NCBI GenBank assembly: GCA_030435675.1
Contig: CM059623.1
Coordinates: 14,817,592 to 14,881,591, forward strand
Direction of reading: 5' to 3'
From: Steinernema hermaphroditum
Lineage: Eukaryota; Nematoda; Chromadorea; Rhabditida; Steinernematidae
Length of the DNA: 64,000 nucleotides
The first letter of the stretch is position 1. The number at the start of each line of letters is the position of its first letter. The notes under the pieces were generated by a model. That model was not told the DNA's origin. It saw only the letters and a program-made list of their open reading frames with translations, and made no database searches. The position numbers and the translations under genes were made by a program. Of the stretch, positions 45,278 through 54,854 are shown in pieces.

Positions 45278-46294
45278 TTAGAGCTTGTGCAGGTCAGGAT
45301 ACGTATTCCAGGGACAGCGTCCATCAGAAACACCGCAAGAACATTTGAGGAAGCCAAAAGAAATGCGATCTTTACGAGCATCGTAAAACGAAATCGACTT
45401 CTTGCTATCGTGTTTTCGATAGAAGTATGCTTCAAAGTTTGGCACCTTGTTCATCATGAGTTCTTGTGGTGGTTCTTTCGCTGATCCTTCATAATAGAGT
45501 TCACATTCCAAATCGCCATTGTTCCTCCAGAAATCGACGAGTTGTGTAAGGAAATCGCTTTCTACACGGAAGTTGTCCGGCATGCGAACATATCTACCCT
45601 CCCTCTTACGAAGGAAGTGTTGAATATCGGGAAGGATGGATGATGGCCAATTTTTCTCCAGTTTAATTGAATGTACACGAGGGTTGTTATAGATGCACGC
45701 CTTCAGAAAGCCCTCTGACTCCGAACCGACGTAGGGAATAGTTGTAGAAGGGAAATTTGCGCGATTACAGAACGACTTCAGCACCATACGTGAAACTTGT
45801 GCGAAATCTTCGTCGCCGAGGTTCACGGTGATCGGGTCGTATTTTGGGTAATTTTGACGAAGCTCTAGCTCTCCCCACTGGAGTATCCAGTCGACCTGGC
45901 GTGCAAGCTGTGAAAGAGTCGTCAAAAATGCCTTTTCATCGACTAGTAGCAGATCTGCGCTCTGACAGTCTTTCGTCGCGAAACCTCTTAAATCGCCTAT
46001 GAGACCAAGCACATACCGAATGCGGAAATCCTCCTGTTTTATAAGTTTGATCTCCCATGGTCTGATTGTCCTGACTGACGGGAGACCCTCCGTGTACAGA
46101 TCAATCTCCCGAAAACCGAGAGCAAACTTCCCATCGACTTTTCCTATGTACAGATTGAAGTATCGCCGGCTTTGGATGCCAAGCTTTCCAGCGCTACTCC
46201 ACATCGGGTCGGCCACTTTGGCGATGGCGTCCAGGCCAGGCTTGCCGAAAGCTCTGATGACGGCGTCGACAAACAGTTTAGGGACGGCGTCCAT
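45278..46294 (-). CDS. F-box-associated-like nematode protein, 338 aa (only complete copy)
   Basis: A single-exon frame starting MDAVPKLFVDAVIRAF, the style of N-terminus seen in nematode F-box-associated families. The body is soluble and mixed alpha/beta (YFNLYIGKVDGKFALGF, VDWILQWGELELRQNYP), with no signal peptide or membrane segment. The C-terminus has CSCGVSDGRCPWNTYPDLHKL with three cysteines. A role as substrate adaptor or ligand-binding domain is only inferred. Homologous pieces are the C-terminal fragment at 10,177-10,401 and a 5'-replaced copy at 47,401-48,183. A TTAATAAA signal lies just after the stop. The complete frame suggests this was the original gene before the rearrangements. 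Confidence 0.6.
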   Translation of the reverse strand: MDAVPKLFVDAVIRAFGKPGLDAIAKVADPMWSSAGKLGIQSRRYFNLYIGKVDGKFALGFREIDLYTEGLPSVRTIRPWEIKLIKQEDFRIRYVLGLIGDLRGFATKDCQSADLLLVDEKAFLTTLSQLARQVDWILQWGELELRQNYPKYDPITVNLGDEDFAQVSRMVLKSFCNRANFPSTTIPYVGSESEGFLKACIYNNPRVHSIKLEKNWPSSILPDIQHFLRKREGRYVRMPDNFRVESDFLTQLVDFWRNNGDLECELYYEGSAKEPPQELMMNKVPNFEAYFYRKHDSKKSISFYDARKDRISFGFLKCSCGVSDGRCPWNTYPDLHKL

Positions 46295-46825
46295 GACTCG
46301 ATCGCAACAGGATGCAGCAGTGACTGGGACATGAAGACGGTGCACGCGTGCGCATCACATAAATGTGCGAACAACCGACGTTTTATCAGAGTTCGATGTG
46401 CGCGAAGTCGCGCTACTTTCTCGTCGTTCACGATCGTGTGGCCTGTAGCCTATAGACTGTCAAGTACATTTCTTATCATTACCAACAGAGATGACCGAGT
46501 TCGCTTAGCATGCTGTGCGTGTTCTTGAGCTCCAGAGCTGGGCGAACGACAAGTCAAACAGAATGCGACGATGGGATCTCGGAAACAGTTTAGATCTTTA
46601 CTTAACTTTATTTCACGACTCAAAGGCATTATGCCTTGCGCGACACCGAAAAATAGACAACAGAGGATACATCGATTGCCACTAAATTTTTTGAGGGATT
46701 CATAATAAAAAACATGAAAAAAATATACCGGGTGACATAATAATTTGGAAACCGCTTTTCTTTGCAAGTTTTCTCTATATTTCTACAGTTTTCAAGTTTT
46801 TAAAATATAACAGCCGTATTCAGAC
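46295..46825. other. repeat debris between nested arms
   Basis: It holds a 40-base stretch shared with the 104-aa ORF at 54,855 (46,560-46,600). An X-type terminal hairpin fragment follows at 46,613-46,643. On the minus strand this reads TCGCG-C-AAGGC-ATAAT-GCCTT-TGAG-TCGTGA, with one G-U pair. At about 46,727-46,750 a mariner-like end ACCGGGTGACATAATAATTTGG is present. No gene is seen. Confidence 0.5.
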
Positions 46826-47441
46826 TTACACAAACTTTATTTCGCGAATCAAAGGCATCAAAGGCAAACGCGACACCGAAAATAGACAAACAGAGGATGT
46901 CTGGCAGACGGCTTCATCCCTGGCGTGGCGTAGATGTCGAACCGGTCGGAGACGGCGCACTTCATGGGGCATCTGGGAATCGGCGAATCTTCGGATACGT
47001 CGGCGGAACATCGTTTGCGGCACAGCGCACGCTTCTGTGCTCGAATCTGATGGTCCGTGGTCCGGGAGACGCAACGTCTTCGATGGTGGTGGCGTCCTCT
47101 GAGCGTCGGCGACCTTCGGGATGACTTCTCACGCGGCCGGATTCTTGACGTCGGACATCTTGTTGTCAGCGGTGGTGGGACTACGGCTTCCGGGTGTTCC
47201 AATTCCCTCTGGAAGCCGGAAAACTCACAGATGCCACAGGGTTTGCTGTCTGACCAACCAGTCCCTCAGAGAGCGACCGGAGGGACCGACCGCTCGCCAC
47301 CGCGACACGGGTGAGACTCCTTCCGACTTCCGACTTTTGGCCGCTCAAAATTAGTTTTGGCCGCCCGAGCGAGTTTTCGAATTTCGAGCGAGACCCATCA
47401 ATGCTAGACAATCTTTGTTTCAGACTGTTTGTTGAATCATT
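46826..47441 (-). repeat. repeat X, long form, at the nested-palindrome centre
   Basis: Same extent as 11,976-12,565 but carrying the GACGCAACGTCTTCG form found in the truncated copies. Its outer end (TTGAATCATT) is joined directly to codons of the F-box-associated-like gene at 47,442. The hairpin is replaced by TTTATTTCGCGAATCAAAGGCATCAAAGGCAAACGCGA. Confidence 0.75.
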
Positions 47442-48183
47442 GTGCTATGTGCTTGGTCTCATAGGCGATTTAAGAGGTTTCGCGACGAAAGGCTGTCAGA
47501 GCGCAGATCTGCTACTAGTCGATGAAAAGGCATTTTTGACGACTCTTTCACAGCTTGCACGCCAGGTCGACTGGATACTCCAGTGGGGAGAGCTAGAGCT
47601 TCGTCAAAATTACCCAAAATACGACCCGATCACCGTGAACCTCGGCGACGAAGATTTCGCACAAGTTTCACGTATGGTGCTGAAGTCGTTCTGTAACCGC
47701 GCAAATTTCCCTTCTACAACTATTCCCTACGTCGGTTCAGAGTCAGAGGACTTTCTGAAGGCGTGCATCTATAACAACCCTCGTGTACATTCAATTAAAC
47801 TGGAGAAAAATTGGCCATCATCCATCCTTCCCGATATTCAACACTTCCTTCGTAAGAGGGAGGGTAGATATGTTCGCATGCCGGACAACTTCCGTGTAGA
47901 AAGCGATTTCCTTACACAACTCGTCGATTTCTGGAGGAACAATGGCGATTTGGAATGTGAACTCTATTATGAAGGATCAGCGAAAGAACCACCACAAGAA
48001 CTCATGATGAACAAGGTGCCAAACTTTGAAGCATACTTCTATCGAAAACACGATAGCAAGAAGTCGATTTCGTTTTACGATGCTCGTAAAGATCGCATTT
48101 CTTTTGGCTTCCTCAAATGTTCTTGCGGTGTTTCTGATGGACGCTGTCCCTGGAATACGTATCCTGACCTGCACAAGCTCTAA
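47401..48183 (+). pseudogene. chimeric ORF: X-derived start fused to the F-box-associated-like gene
   Basis: An ATG inside repeat X (MLDNLCFRLFVESL) runs in frame into the last 246 codons of the 338-aa gene, from YVLGLIGDLRGF to the normal stop, giving a 260-aa open frame. The first 93 residues of the parent are lost. No frameshift or stop interrupts it, so it could make a truncated or novel protein if X supplies a promoter. I list it as a pseudogene because the N-terminal domain is missing. Confidence 0.6.
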
Positions 48184-48815
48184 GGGCTTTGGTTCTTTTT
48201 GTTTCTGTTAATAAACATGAGTTGTTGTTGCCATTGAGAATATCGCGAAACGTCAGAGAACGAACGAACGAAAAAACCAAAAAAAAAACGAACGAAAGTT
48301 CATGGAAGATCATTTTAATCACAACGATCCACGGGCCATTGACCGAAAGCAGCAGTCAGAATGGTGATTTTCTTTCTTTGGTTTGTCATTCGTGTCCATC
48401 TACAGCTCTGCCTGCCAACCAACAGTGTTCTCACCACCAACTAGACGACTAGACACTGTCCAGATAGAGAACCGGAGGAGTCTGAAGACAAATTGGCCAC
48501 TAAGAAATGAACACTTGGATAATGACGAATCTGCCGTCGAAAATGTGATCACTTACATACTTTACCGTAATATTGCAAACGACGACCAGCTGGCTCTATT
48601 AGCGAATAGCGACCAAAAGTATTTTTCGACAGCCAAAAGTCGGAAAAGCGGCCTATCTTGTGTGCGGCCATGTAACATCCAGGCTTGGCTTAGGCTTAGG
48701 TCTATGCCTATGGATTTCAAGCGAGCCCGAAGGGCGAACCCTGTAGTCGTGGTGGCGTCGGCAATCTCCGGATTTCTCCAGACATGTCTAGGCAGTTACA
48801 CTTTTGGCCGCTATT

Positions 48816-49252
48816 CCGACTTTTACGACTTTACGACTTTATTTCGTGAATCAAAGGCATTTCGCCTTGCACGACACCGAAAATAGACAAACAGAGGATG
48901 TCTGGCAGACGGCTTCATCCCTGGCGTGGCGTAGATGTCGAACCGGTCGGAGACGGCGCACTTCATGGGGCATCTGGGAATCGGCGAATCTTCGGATACG
49001 TCGGCGGAACATCGTTTGCGGCACAGCGCACGCTTCTGTGCTCGAATCTGATGGTCCGTGGTCCGGGAGACGCAACGTCTTCGATGGTGGTGGCGTCCTC
49101 TGAGCGTCGGCGACCTTCGGGATGACTTCTCACGCGGCCGGATTCTTGACGTCGGACATCTTGTTGTCAGCGGTGGTGGGACTACGGCTTCCGGGTGTCC
49201 CAGTTCCCTCTGGAAGCCGGAAAACTCACAAGTGCCACAGGGTTTGCTGTCT
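48816..49252 (-). repeat. repeat X with intact terminal hairpin, abutting the env-like gene
   Basis: Inverted copy of 44,209-44,645, with the hairpin at 48,844-48,874. Its upstream end supplies the last 11 codons and the stop (TTRQQTLWHL) of the env-like frame. The retroelement is therefore truncated exactly where X begins. Confidence 0.75.
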
Positions 49253-50365
49253 TGTGGTGTCTAGGTAACCGGTTTTCTCGGTCCCCGCGACCACGTATTT
49301 CACGCTAGGTTTTGTGTAGCATCCAGGGCTGCTACGAGTAAATGAATATTTGGCCTCTCCAATCTCAGCACACGGAAATATCTCAAGTATACCCGGAGGT
49401 GTACTTATTGCTACTACATCAGATCTATTTAGTACCAGTCGCGCAATCAGAGAAGGGTTGGAGTATGCACCAATGTTGATAGCATTCATCATCGAGTTCA
49501 ATGTGTTGCAGATTGCTCTCATGGCATGACTGAATAGCGATGCCTGAGAACGAATTAAATCAATGTTATTAAAAGTTAGGGCAGCTGCTTCTTGATTGCT
49601 CGTTACTATCCCTACTTCACTCGCATTTATGTGTCTTTTGGATCTCCTATGTGGTAAATAGTTCCCTAGTTCATCAAGTGGAACAGCAAAACCCTGATCG
49701 GATATCACTACTTTCTGGTTACAGTCTTCAACTATTTTATAATTTTCTGGGAAGGTCAGTGCGAACTCATGATCTTTCGCAAGCCATGAATTCCCAAAAG
49801 TTGTTCCCTCCCATTTTGCATGTTTCACGTATTGACACTTCTGTTCTTTCTCTGGTTCCCATATTAGCAGGGCTCCATTTTCTAAAGCACAATGCCCTTC
49901 TCCGTATTCACAATCTTCGATTGATCCCACCGGAGATGTTATCTTCTCTGTTCCAAAACGCGATATTACCTTAGATTCATATAGAAAACAATTCGTTACT
50001 TCTTTAGTTTTTGTCGAAAACGAGCCAAAAATGGGCCAAGGAAATTCAAAAGTCAACTTATTGTTAGTTTTCGAAATGCCGCCTATCTCCATAAGTTCAC
50101 TTGCTCTACATTTCTTCTTATTTATCATATCTTTACATTCCAAAATGGGTACATGAATACTCTCAGCTGTCTTAGACTGAAAGTGATCTCCTACAAAATT
50201 GGTATAGTATTCCACTTTCGATTTTATAATTTTACAAACAGAAGCTTTTGTATTGAATTGAATAATATTTGGCTTATGAACAGTTAGGGTCATATTCATG
50301 ATTTTCTCACTATCTTCTAACTTAAACTGTGGACAATTAATTTCGTTAGGTAATTTTAAATACAT
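49226..50365 (-). pseudogene. truncated endogenous env-like glycoprotein gene of an LTR retroelement
   Basis: A frame of about 380 codons begins MYLKLPNEINCPQF. It contains several N-X-S/T sites, about a dozen cysteines in its first half and a basic RRSKR site, where furin could cut. Its conserved-looking second half includes NPSLIARLVLNRSDVVAIS. That last pattern recalls class III-type fusion glycoproteins captured by invertebrate retroelements, but this is judged by eye. No signal peptide lies in this frame. A hydrophobic, signal-like stretch occurs about 25-35 codons upstream in a different frame (50,380-50,480), so the gene is interrupted by a frame change. It also lacks a transmembrane anchor, because repeat X replaces the 3' end. 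It cannot encode a complete envelope. Confidence 0.6.
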
Positions 50366-50629
50366 CGGGTTGTGTCCCAATTACACAATAACGGTTTGCT
50401 CGGTACCATTGAACACGACTCGGAGATTAATGTGAACATACACATAAGAAATAATATTCCACGCCACCACGCATTGAATAGACCCGACAGTGAATACGAC
50501 ACGGATTTTTCTTTACTTACTTCCTCTTCTATCTTTCCCAGTTTTTGACTCGAAATTGTATATGCAAACGGGGTGTTACCATATTCGGCATATCCCCGTT
50601 CCTCAATTCTCTGGTTTTGGTCTCGAATT

Positions 50630-52177
50630 CTACTTTGCCTGAGAGCCTTTTGAGAGGAGAATTTCTTTTACCTGAGAGCCTATCATATCTATCTTCCTAC
50701 TCAGATCCCCTTGAGTTTCACCTCTATCTACTTGGACCGCGTTAACATCTCCCTCGCTTGTCCTACTTCTCTGAAAACAATTTCGCGCAACATGACCACG
50801 CTTTCCACACACAAAGCATTTGATTTTGGACCTATCCTGGTCTCCATATCTCTCCCAACTGTCACGATCCCTGCCACGTGAGCGATCTCGATATCCACTG
50901 TATCTATCCCTATCGCTTCTATCACGGGACCTCTCCCTGAAGTCTCGATCGCGAGATCTGGTACCGTAGTCCCTATTTTCCGGGCTGTCCCTACCGTACC
51001 TCTCTCGCGAACGATCTCTAACGTATCTATCCCGTGAATCATCTCTGGAATACCTTTCACGCGAACGATCTCTATAATAACTCGATCTATCCCTACTGTC
51101 ACGGGTACGATCTGGTCTCTCTTGTGATCTCTCCCTGTCCCTAGTAGGGTATGGCGAACGCGACCTCGGGCGTTCCTCAAACTGGACTTTTCTCTCTTTT
51201 TGTTCCAACTTATCATTTAGGGCCATACACTTATCTAAAAGGGAACAGATCTGATCCATACCAGGTTGGTTCTGCTGGTTAGTCACAGCGTTTTTGGCTG
51301 CTAATAGATGTTCGAATTTTCTGGCCAAATTGATGGCTTGGTCATAATCTTGGGGTGCAGCAGCACTGATATGGAACCAGATGTTCGGGTCAAAACGATC
51401 CAAAAACTCGTCAAATATTTTTTCTTTTATTTTTGTATTATCTAAAGAAGGGTATGCCATTTTTACTAATCTTTTTATTCTAATTACAAATTTTTCTACT
51501 TTTTCACCTGAAGCTTGCCTACAATACCCTAATTGTTGTTTTGCTTGCCTCTGATTATCAGGGGACTGAAAAAATTCTTTTAATTTTGAAACAGCACTCT
51601 TGAATGAGCTTTTCTCACTCTCACCTAATTCATCAAATCTCTCACGAGCAGTTCCTTCCAAATAGAACTTAATCTTCTTCAGTTTGTCAGCGTCAGACCA
51701 CGATTTTGTCTGCGCATCCGCAAAATCCTCAAACTTACGGAGCCACTCACCAAACTCTACACTACCATCTGCAGTGTACATGGGCATCCTATCATTCAGG
51801 GGCATATCATCCAAACTATTCACCTCGCCCTCATTCTCATCCGCGGGTTTCCCAATCTCATTATTCCCATTCTCATTACTCCCACTACTCTCACTATTAT
51901 TCTCACTATTCGCATCACTCATCATTACATTATTCACTTCTTCCTCATTACGCGACAACATTCTCTGTTTTCTCCTAGGGGCTTCACACAAAACATCAAT
52001 TCTCTCCTCCAATTTTCTCCTATCCCCATCCAATTTCCTACAGGTCCTCCCAACCGTCATCTCATATGAACTCAATTTCTCCAAAATCAGCCTCATCATC
52101 TGAACTGTTACTACTACCTTATCGTCCCTCTCACTATACTCCTCTAATAAACTCCTAAAATACATTCTTTCCGACAT
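50630..52177 (-). CDS. retrotransposon Gag, 515 aa, with RS/RD-rich domain and zinc knuckle
   Basis: The ATG at 52,177 starts MSERMYFRSLLEEYSERDD. A charged, coiled N-terminal part is followed by a Ty3/gypsy-type capsid region (about 155-290; EWLRKFEDFADAQTKSWSDADKL and FFQSPDNQRQAKQQLGYCRQ). Then comes a domain of about 120 residues dominated by RDRS, RSRD and RERY repeats (about 330-460), like splicing-factor RS domains. A CCHC knuckle CFVCGKRGHVARNC follows. It assembles particles and binds RNA. The frame is fully open. No protease, reverse transcriptase or integrase frame follows: only about 250 bases separate it from the env-like frame. Confidence 0.85.
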   Translation of the reverse strand: MSERMYFRSLLEEYSERDDKVVVTVQMMRLILEKLSSYEMTVGRTCRKLDGDRRKLEERIDVLCEAPRRKQRMLSRNEEEVNNVMMSDANSENNSESSGSNENGNNEIGKPADENEGEVNSLDDMPLNDRMPMYTADGSVEFGEWLRKFEDFADAQTKSWSDADKLKKIKFYLEGTARERFDELGESEKSSFKSAVSKLKEFFQSPDNQRQAKQQLGYCRQASGEKVEKFVIRIKRLVKMAYPSLDNTKIKEKIFDEFLDRFDPNIWFHISAAAPQDYDQAINLARKFEHLLAAKNAVTNQQNQPGMDQICSLLDKCMALNDKLEQKERKVQFEERPRSRSPYPTRDRERSQERPDRTRDSRDRSSYYRDRSRERYSRDDSRDRYVRDRSRERYGRDSPENRDYGTRSRDRDFRERSRDRSDRDRYSGYRDRSRGRDRDSWERYGDQDRSKIKCFVCGKRGHVARNCFQRSRTSEGDVNAVQVDRGETQGDLSRKIDMIGSQVKEILLSKGSQAK

Positions 52178-52187
52178 CTCAATGGAC

Positions 52188-52203
52188 AGAATTCGGGGCA
52201 CCA
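52188..52203 (-). promoter_or_regulatory. primer-binding site of the LTR element
   Basis: On the minus strand the sequence directly after the putative LTR end (TTTAACT) is GGTGCCCCGAATTC. With the last T of the LTR this reads TGGTGCCCCGA, the form expected for pairing with a tRNA 3' end (CCA-complement TGG). Position and overlap with the LTR's last base match gypsy-type elements. Confidence 0.6.
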
Positions 52204-52679
52204 GTTAAATTAGGTTTTTACTCCCTGAACTCTAAGAGCTCTGGACACGTTCTAATCAGTCTCAATCGTCGTAAACACGTCCCCTGCCACTGATGAGACC
52301 CCGGAGAGAATGTCACACACCTGAGGGGATCACTCTTTTTATGTCTACGCACGAAATCAAATAATTACACGAAAGACGGAGCGGGGCTCTTAACACGCCC
52401 TCGGTCCTACGCAATAACACCACGACTCCGGAACCGCTCCAGGCTAGTCGTCCAGCTTCAGTCGGTCCTCTCCCTGAGGGACCTGCGTCCTGAGCTTCAT
52501 CTTTAGTGACGCTGGGCCGCTCTTATATACTGCTTCCTGCACGCGCCGCATGGTAGTTTTTATGTCTGGAATCAATCGATTTAGTGGAAGTCCCTCCTAC
52601 CTGATCGATCAGCTGGTTGCCTATTGGACAGCTGATGCGGCAAGCTTTCCCGCATGTCGTAGCTCCGCCCATGATCACT
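52203..52679 (-). mobile_element. 5' LTR of the gypsy-like element (boundaries tentative)
   Basis: The inner end TTTAACT adjoins the primer-binding site. A TATA box (TATATAAG, minus strand, 52,522-52,529) and a downstream AT-rich AACATAAAAAG-type signal near 52,335-52,345 fit U3-R-U5 order. An outer end at AGTGATC (52,679) would give AGT..ACT termini like gypsy LTRs, but no second LTR is present to prove it. The left-arm scar begins only a few bases beyond this point. Confidence 0.55.
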
Positions 52680-53097
52680 TCCGGTGCGTCCGCGGGTCCT
52701 ATGAATCATCGCTTTATCGATTGGAAAGTTGGAAAGTTGCATTTTCGTTTTCTAAAATGAAACCATTTTTATTTGATTTCTAACACCTCTAAAAAGCTTT
52801 AAACTTGACCGTTTGACTCCGGGTTTTCTGCGTTCGTCGTTGTCTGTTGTCCTCGCTTTCCATCTGTGGTCCTGCTTGTCCGATTGATGCCCTTTTATGG
52901 CATGTTCCGTTGTTGGTCGTCGTTTCGTTGTTCCTCGTCGTTTTCCGTGTTCGTAGATGGTCTTCCTCTACCTAAATGATACTTCATTATTCTGTGTCGC
53001 TTTCCCAACCTTTCCGCGGTGTTTTCTCTGCTTTCTACAGCTTCTATAATTACTACATATTTATTACAGACATGTGTATTCTTACAGCCTTGACAGG

Positions 53098-53915
53098 ATG
53101 CGCGCCCGTCTCCAACTTCCCCTGCTGAATGAGTGCATCGAGAAGGCCAGCAAGTATGTGGCGGAAGAAGTCCATCGTGGAGAAGTTCTGTTCCCAAGAG
53201 GCAACACTCTTACGGTCGACATCCTCACCCCGGCTCAGCCCAGGTACCCATGGCGCTCCTCGCACATCAGCATGAGCGCCACCGGCAGCGAAGTCCCTGA
53301 AGACCCCGAGTGGACGGTGGTCAGCGCGACAGACCTCGGTAACTGCGGCTGGAAGTTACTGGCTCGGCCCACGGAGATCGCCCAATGGAAGACGCTCATG
53401 AAGAAGATCCAGGAAGCCCACCTCACGCTCGCTCGCCGCCGCTTGGTCTACTTTCGGCAGACGCCGGTCTTCGTCGCAGCCAGGAGTATGGTCGATGAAT
53501 ATCAAGAAGCCCTGAGGACGCCTCGGTAAGTATCACCTTCAGCAGATTTCGAGGGCGAAATCTTGGTGCAGGGGTGAGTTGTAAGGGTTGAGGGCCTACA
53601 AAAAGCCCAATGCGGGAAACTAGCTCATTCCCAAAACATTGCGATCAGATGTTCTTCGCAACAGAGCGGCCCGCCGATCAGATAAGCCTCGCACCACTTC
53701 CGGTACTGTAATATGATACATTTAGATGCCTCCGATTCGCCGCTGCCGTCCCCGTCGTGCAGGACGTCTTCAAGGGGATCGCATGGAGCGAGGAGCACGA
53801 AGACGACGAGAAGGACCCCGACCCTGCCGAGGAATCCGACGTCCCCGAGCCGCCGGCTGAAGACCAGAAGCCACGACGCAACGCGACCGCCCCAGAGTCC
53901 GAATCGCCGCAATAA
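53098..53915 (+). CDS. uncharacterised 205-aa protein (right copy)
   Basis: Exons 53,098-53,525 and 53,726-53,915 (GTAAG donor, TTTAG acceptor). An acceptor TTCTTACAG ends 10 bases before the ATG. The protein is identical to the left copy: globular body of about 145 residues, arginine-rich TLARRRLVYFRQT, acidic C-tail. The stop TAA overlaps AATAAA (53,911-53,916). An upstream frame at 52,894 (MACSVVGRRFVVPRRFPCS) looks like a mitochondrial presequence but ends in a stop, and I could not connect it by a good splice. Function unknown. Confidence 0.7.
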
Positions 53916-54219
53916 AAGAAGCCTCGGCGAGATCTCTCGGCCCGTCCCCCCGGTACGAGAACTGGTGGAGATTGTCTGCTTCGGCAGAATAAAAGTTTTG
54001 TGTTGAACCCTTGTGTCCCTTTTGAGTCTTGAAGTCTAGAGCTGAGTTTGAGCTGATTTGGAATTGTCTTTGAGAAGGATTAGGTGAGATATTCGTCGGT
54101 CGAGATCCGCGGAGGAGGTTTTTGCCCGCGAGGTGTGCCTGGGGCACGAGGAGAGAGGACTCCGAAAAGAGAGAGGTTTGGGGTTAAGAGGAGAGCACGA
54201 CTTTCCTTTATTCAAGCGG

Positions 54220-54275
54220 ACACTCAGAGAGCGACCGGAGGGACCGACCGATCGCCACAGCGATACGAGTGAGAG
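54220..54275 (+). repeat. fragment of repeat X (mirror of 8,575-8,630)
   Basis: Carries the divergent X core with GATCGGTCGGTCCC-type sequence (on the minus strand). No neighbouring X sequence is present. Confidence 0.6.
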
Positions 54276-54389
54276 TCACAGCCGTATTCAGGATTCACTA
54301 ATGCAGTGTGTACTGCATCATTGATATTCGTTTCTGTATTCTGCACTGCAGAATCTGCAGAAACTTATGGCTCGTGAACGGGTGCCGAG

Positions 54390-54748
54390 CAGGGCTGTGC
54401 GAAACTCAAAACTCGGATGTCAAAACTCAAAACTTTTTTGACGACCTCAAAACCAAAACTCAAAACTTAAAGCCATTTGTGACAGAAATGCAGTAAAAGT
54501 TCCTTCAGCAAAGTCTTCCAGAAAGCCGTTTGAGTTTAGAAACAGTAGCTTTTGGAGATTTTCGGGTGTCGCCGACCTTCGGAGATTGACCAGTGGCAGT
54601 GATGCCACGGAGAAGACCCTCTCGCGTCCAGCATGGACAGTGCTTCAAGGCCGAGTTTTGAGTCGAGTTTTGCCAAAAAGTCAAAACTCAAAACCCAAAA
54701 AAGGCCTCAAAACCCCAAAACTCAAAACTCAAAACTCGCACAGCCGTG
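54390..54748. mobile_element. hAT-type MITE (right copy), 359 bp
   Basis: Starts CAGGGCTGTGCGAAACTCAA and ends with the complement CTCGCACAGCCGTG. The exact 8-bp duplication GTGCCGAG lies at 54,382-54,389 and 54,749-54,756. Mirror of 8,102-8,460. Confidence 0.85.
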
Positions 54749-54854
54749 GTGCCGAGTCGCTGAGTCGCGTTGCAAAAGCGCCGATACGCGAATGTTACCA
54801 TCGCGTTTGGAGGTTTGAATCGGTTGTAGAACCGTTTTGAAGACGTCAAACAGA

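Larger units (their letters stand above)
43718..49743. repeat. nested inverted repeat inside the right arm
   Basis: Segment 43,718-46,015 is repeated in reverse complement at 47,446-49,743 (x + y = 93,461 throughout, no net indel). The arms hold env-like fragment, X, a repeat-rich stretch and about two thirds of the F-box-associated-like gene. The centre (46,016-47,445) holds the 5' part of that gene, repeat debris and a long X copy. One base difference seen is GGC/GAC in the SESEGFLK/SESEDFLK codon (about 45,711 against 47,750). Another is GATTGTCAG/GGCTGTCAG near the KDCQS/KGCQS codon. Confidence 0.9.

Noticed and set aside
52894..52953. MACSVVGRRFVVPRRFPCS as a mitochondrial presequence exon of the 205-aa gene
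   Set aside because: It runs into a stop with no good donor before it. The acceptor at 53,087 is better explained as a trans-splice site next to the ATG at 53,098.
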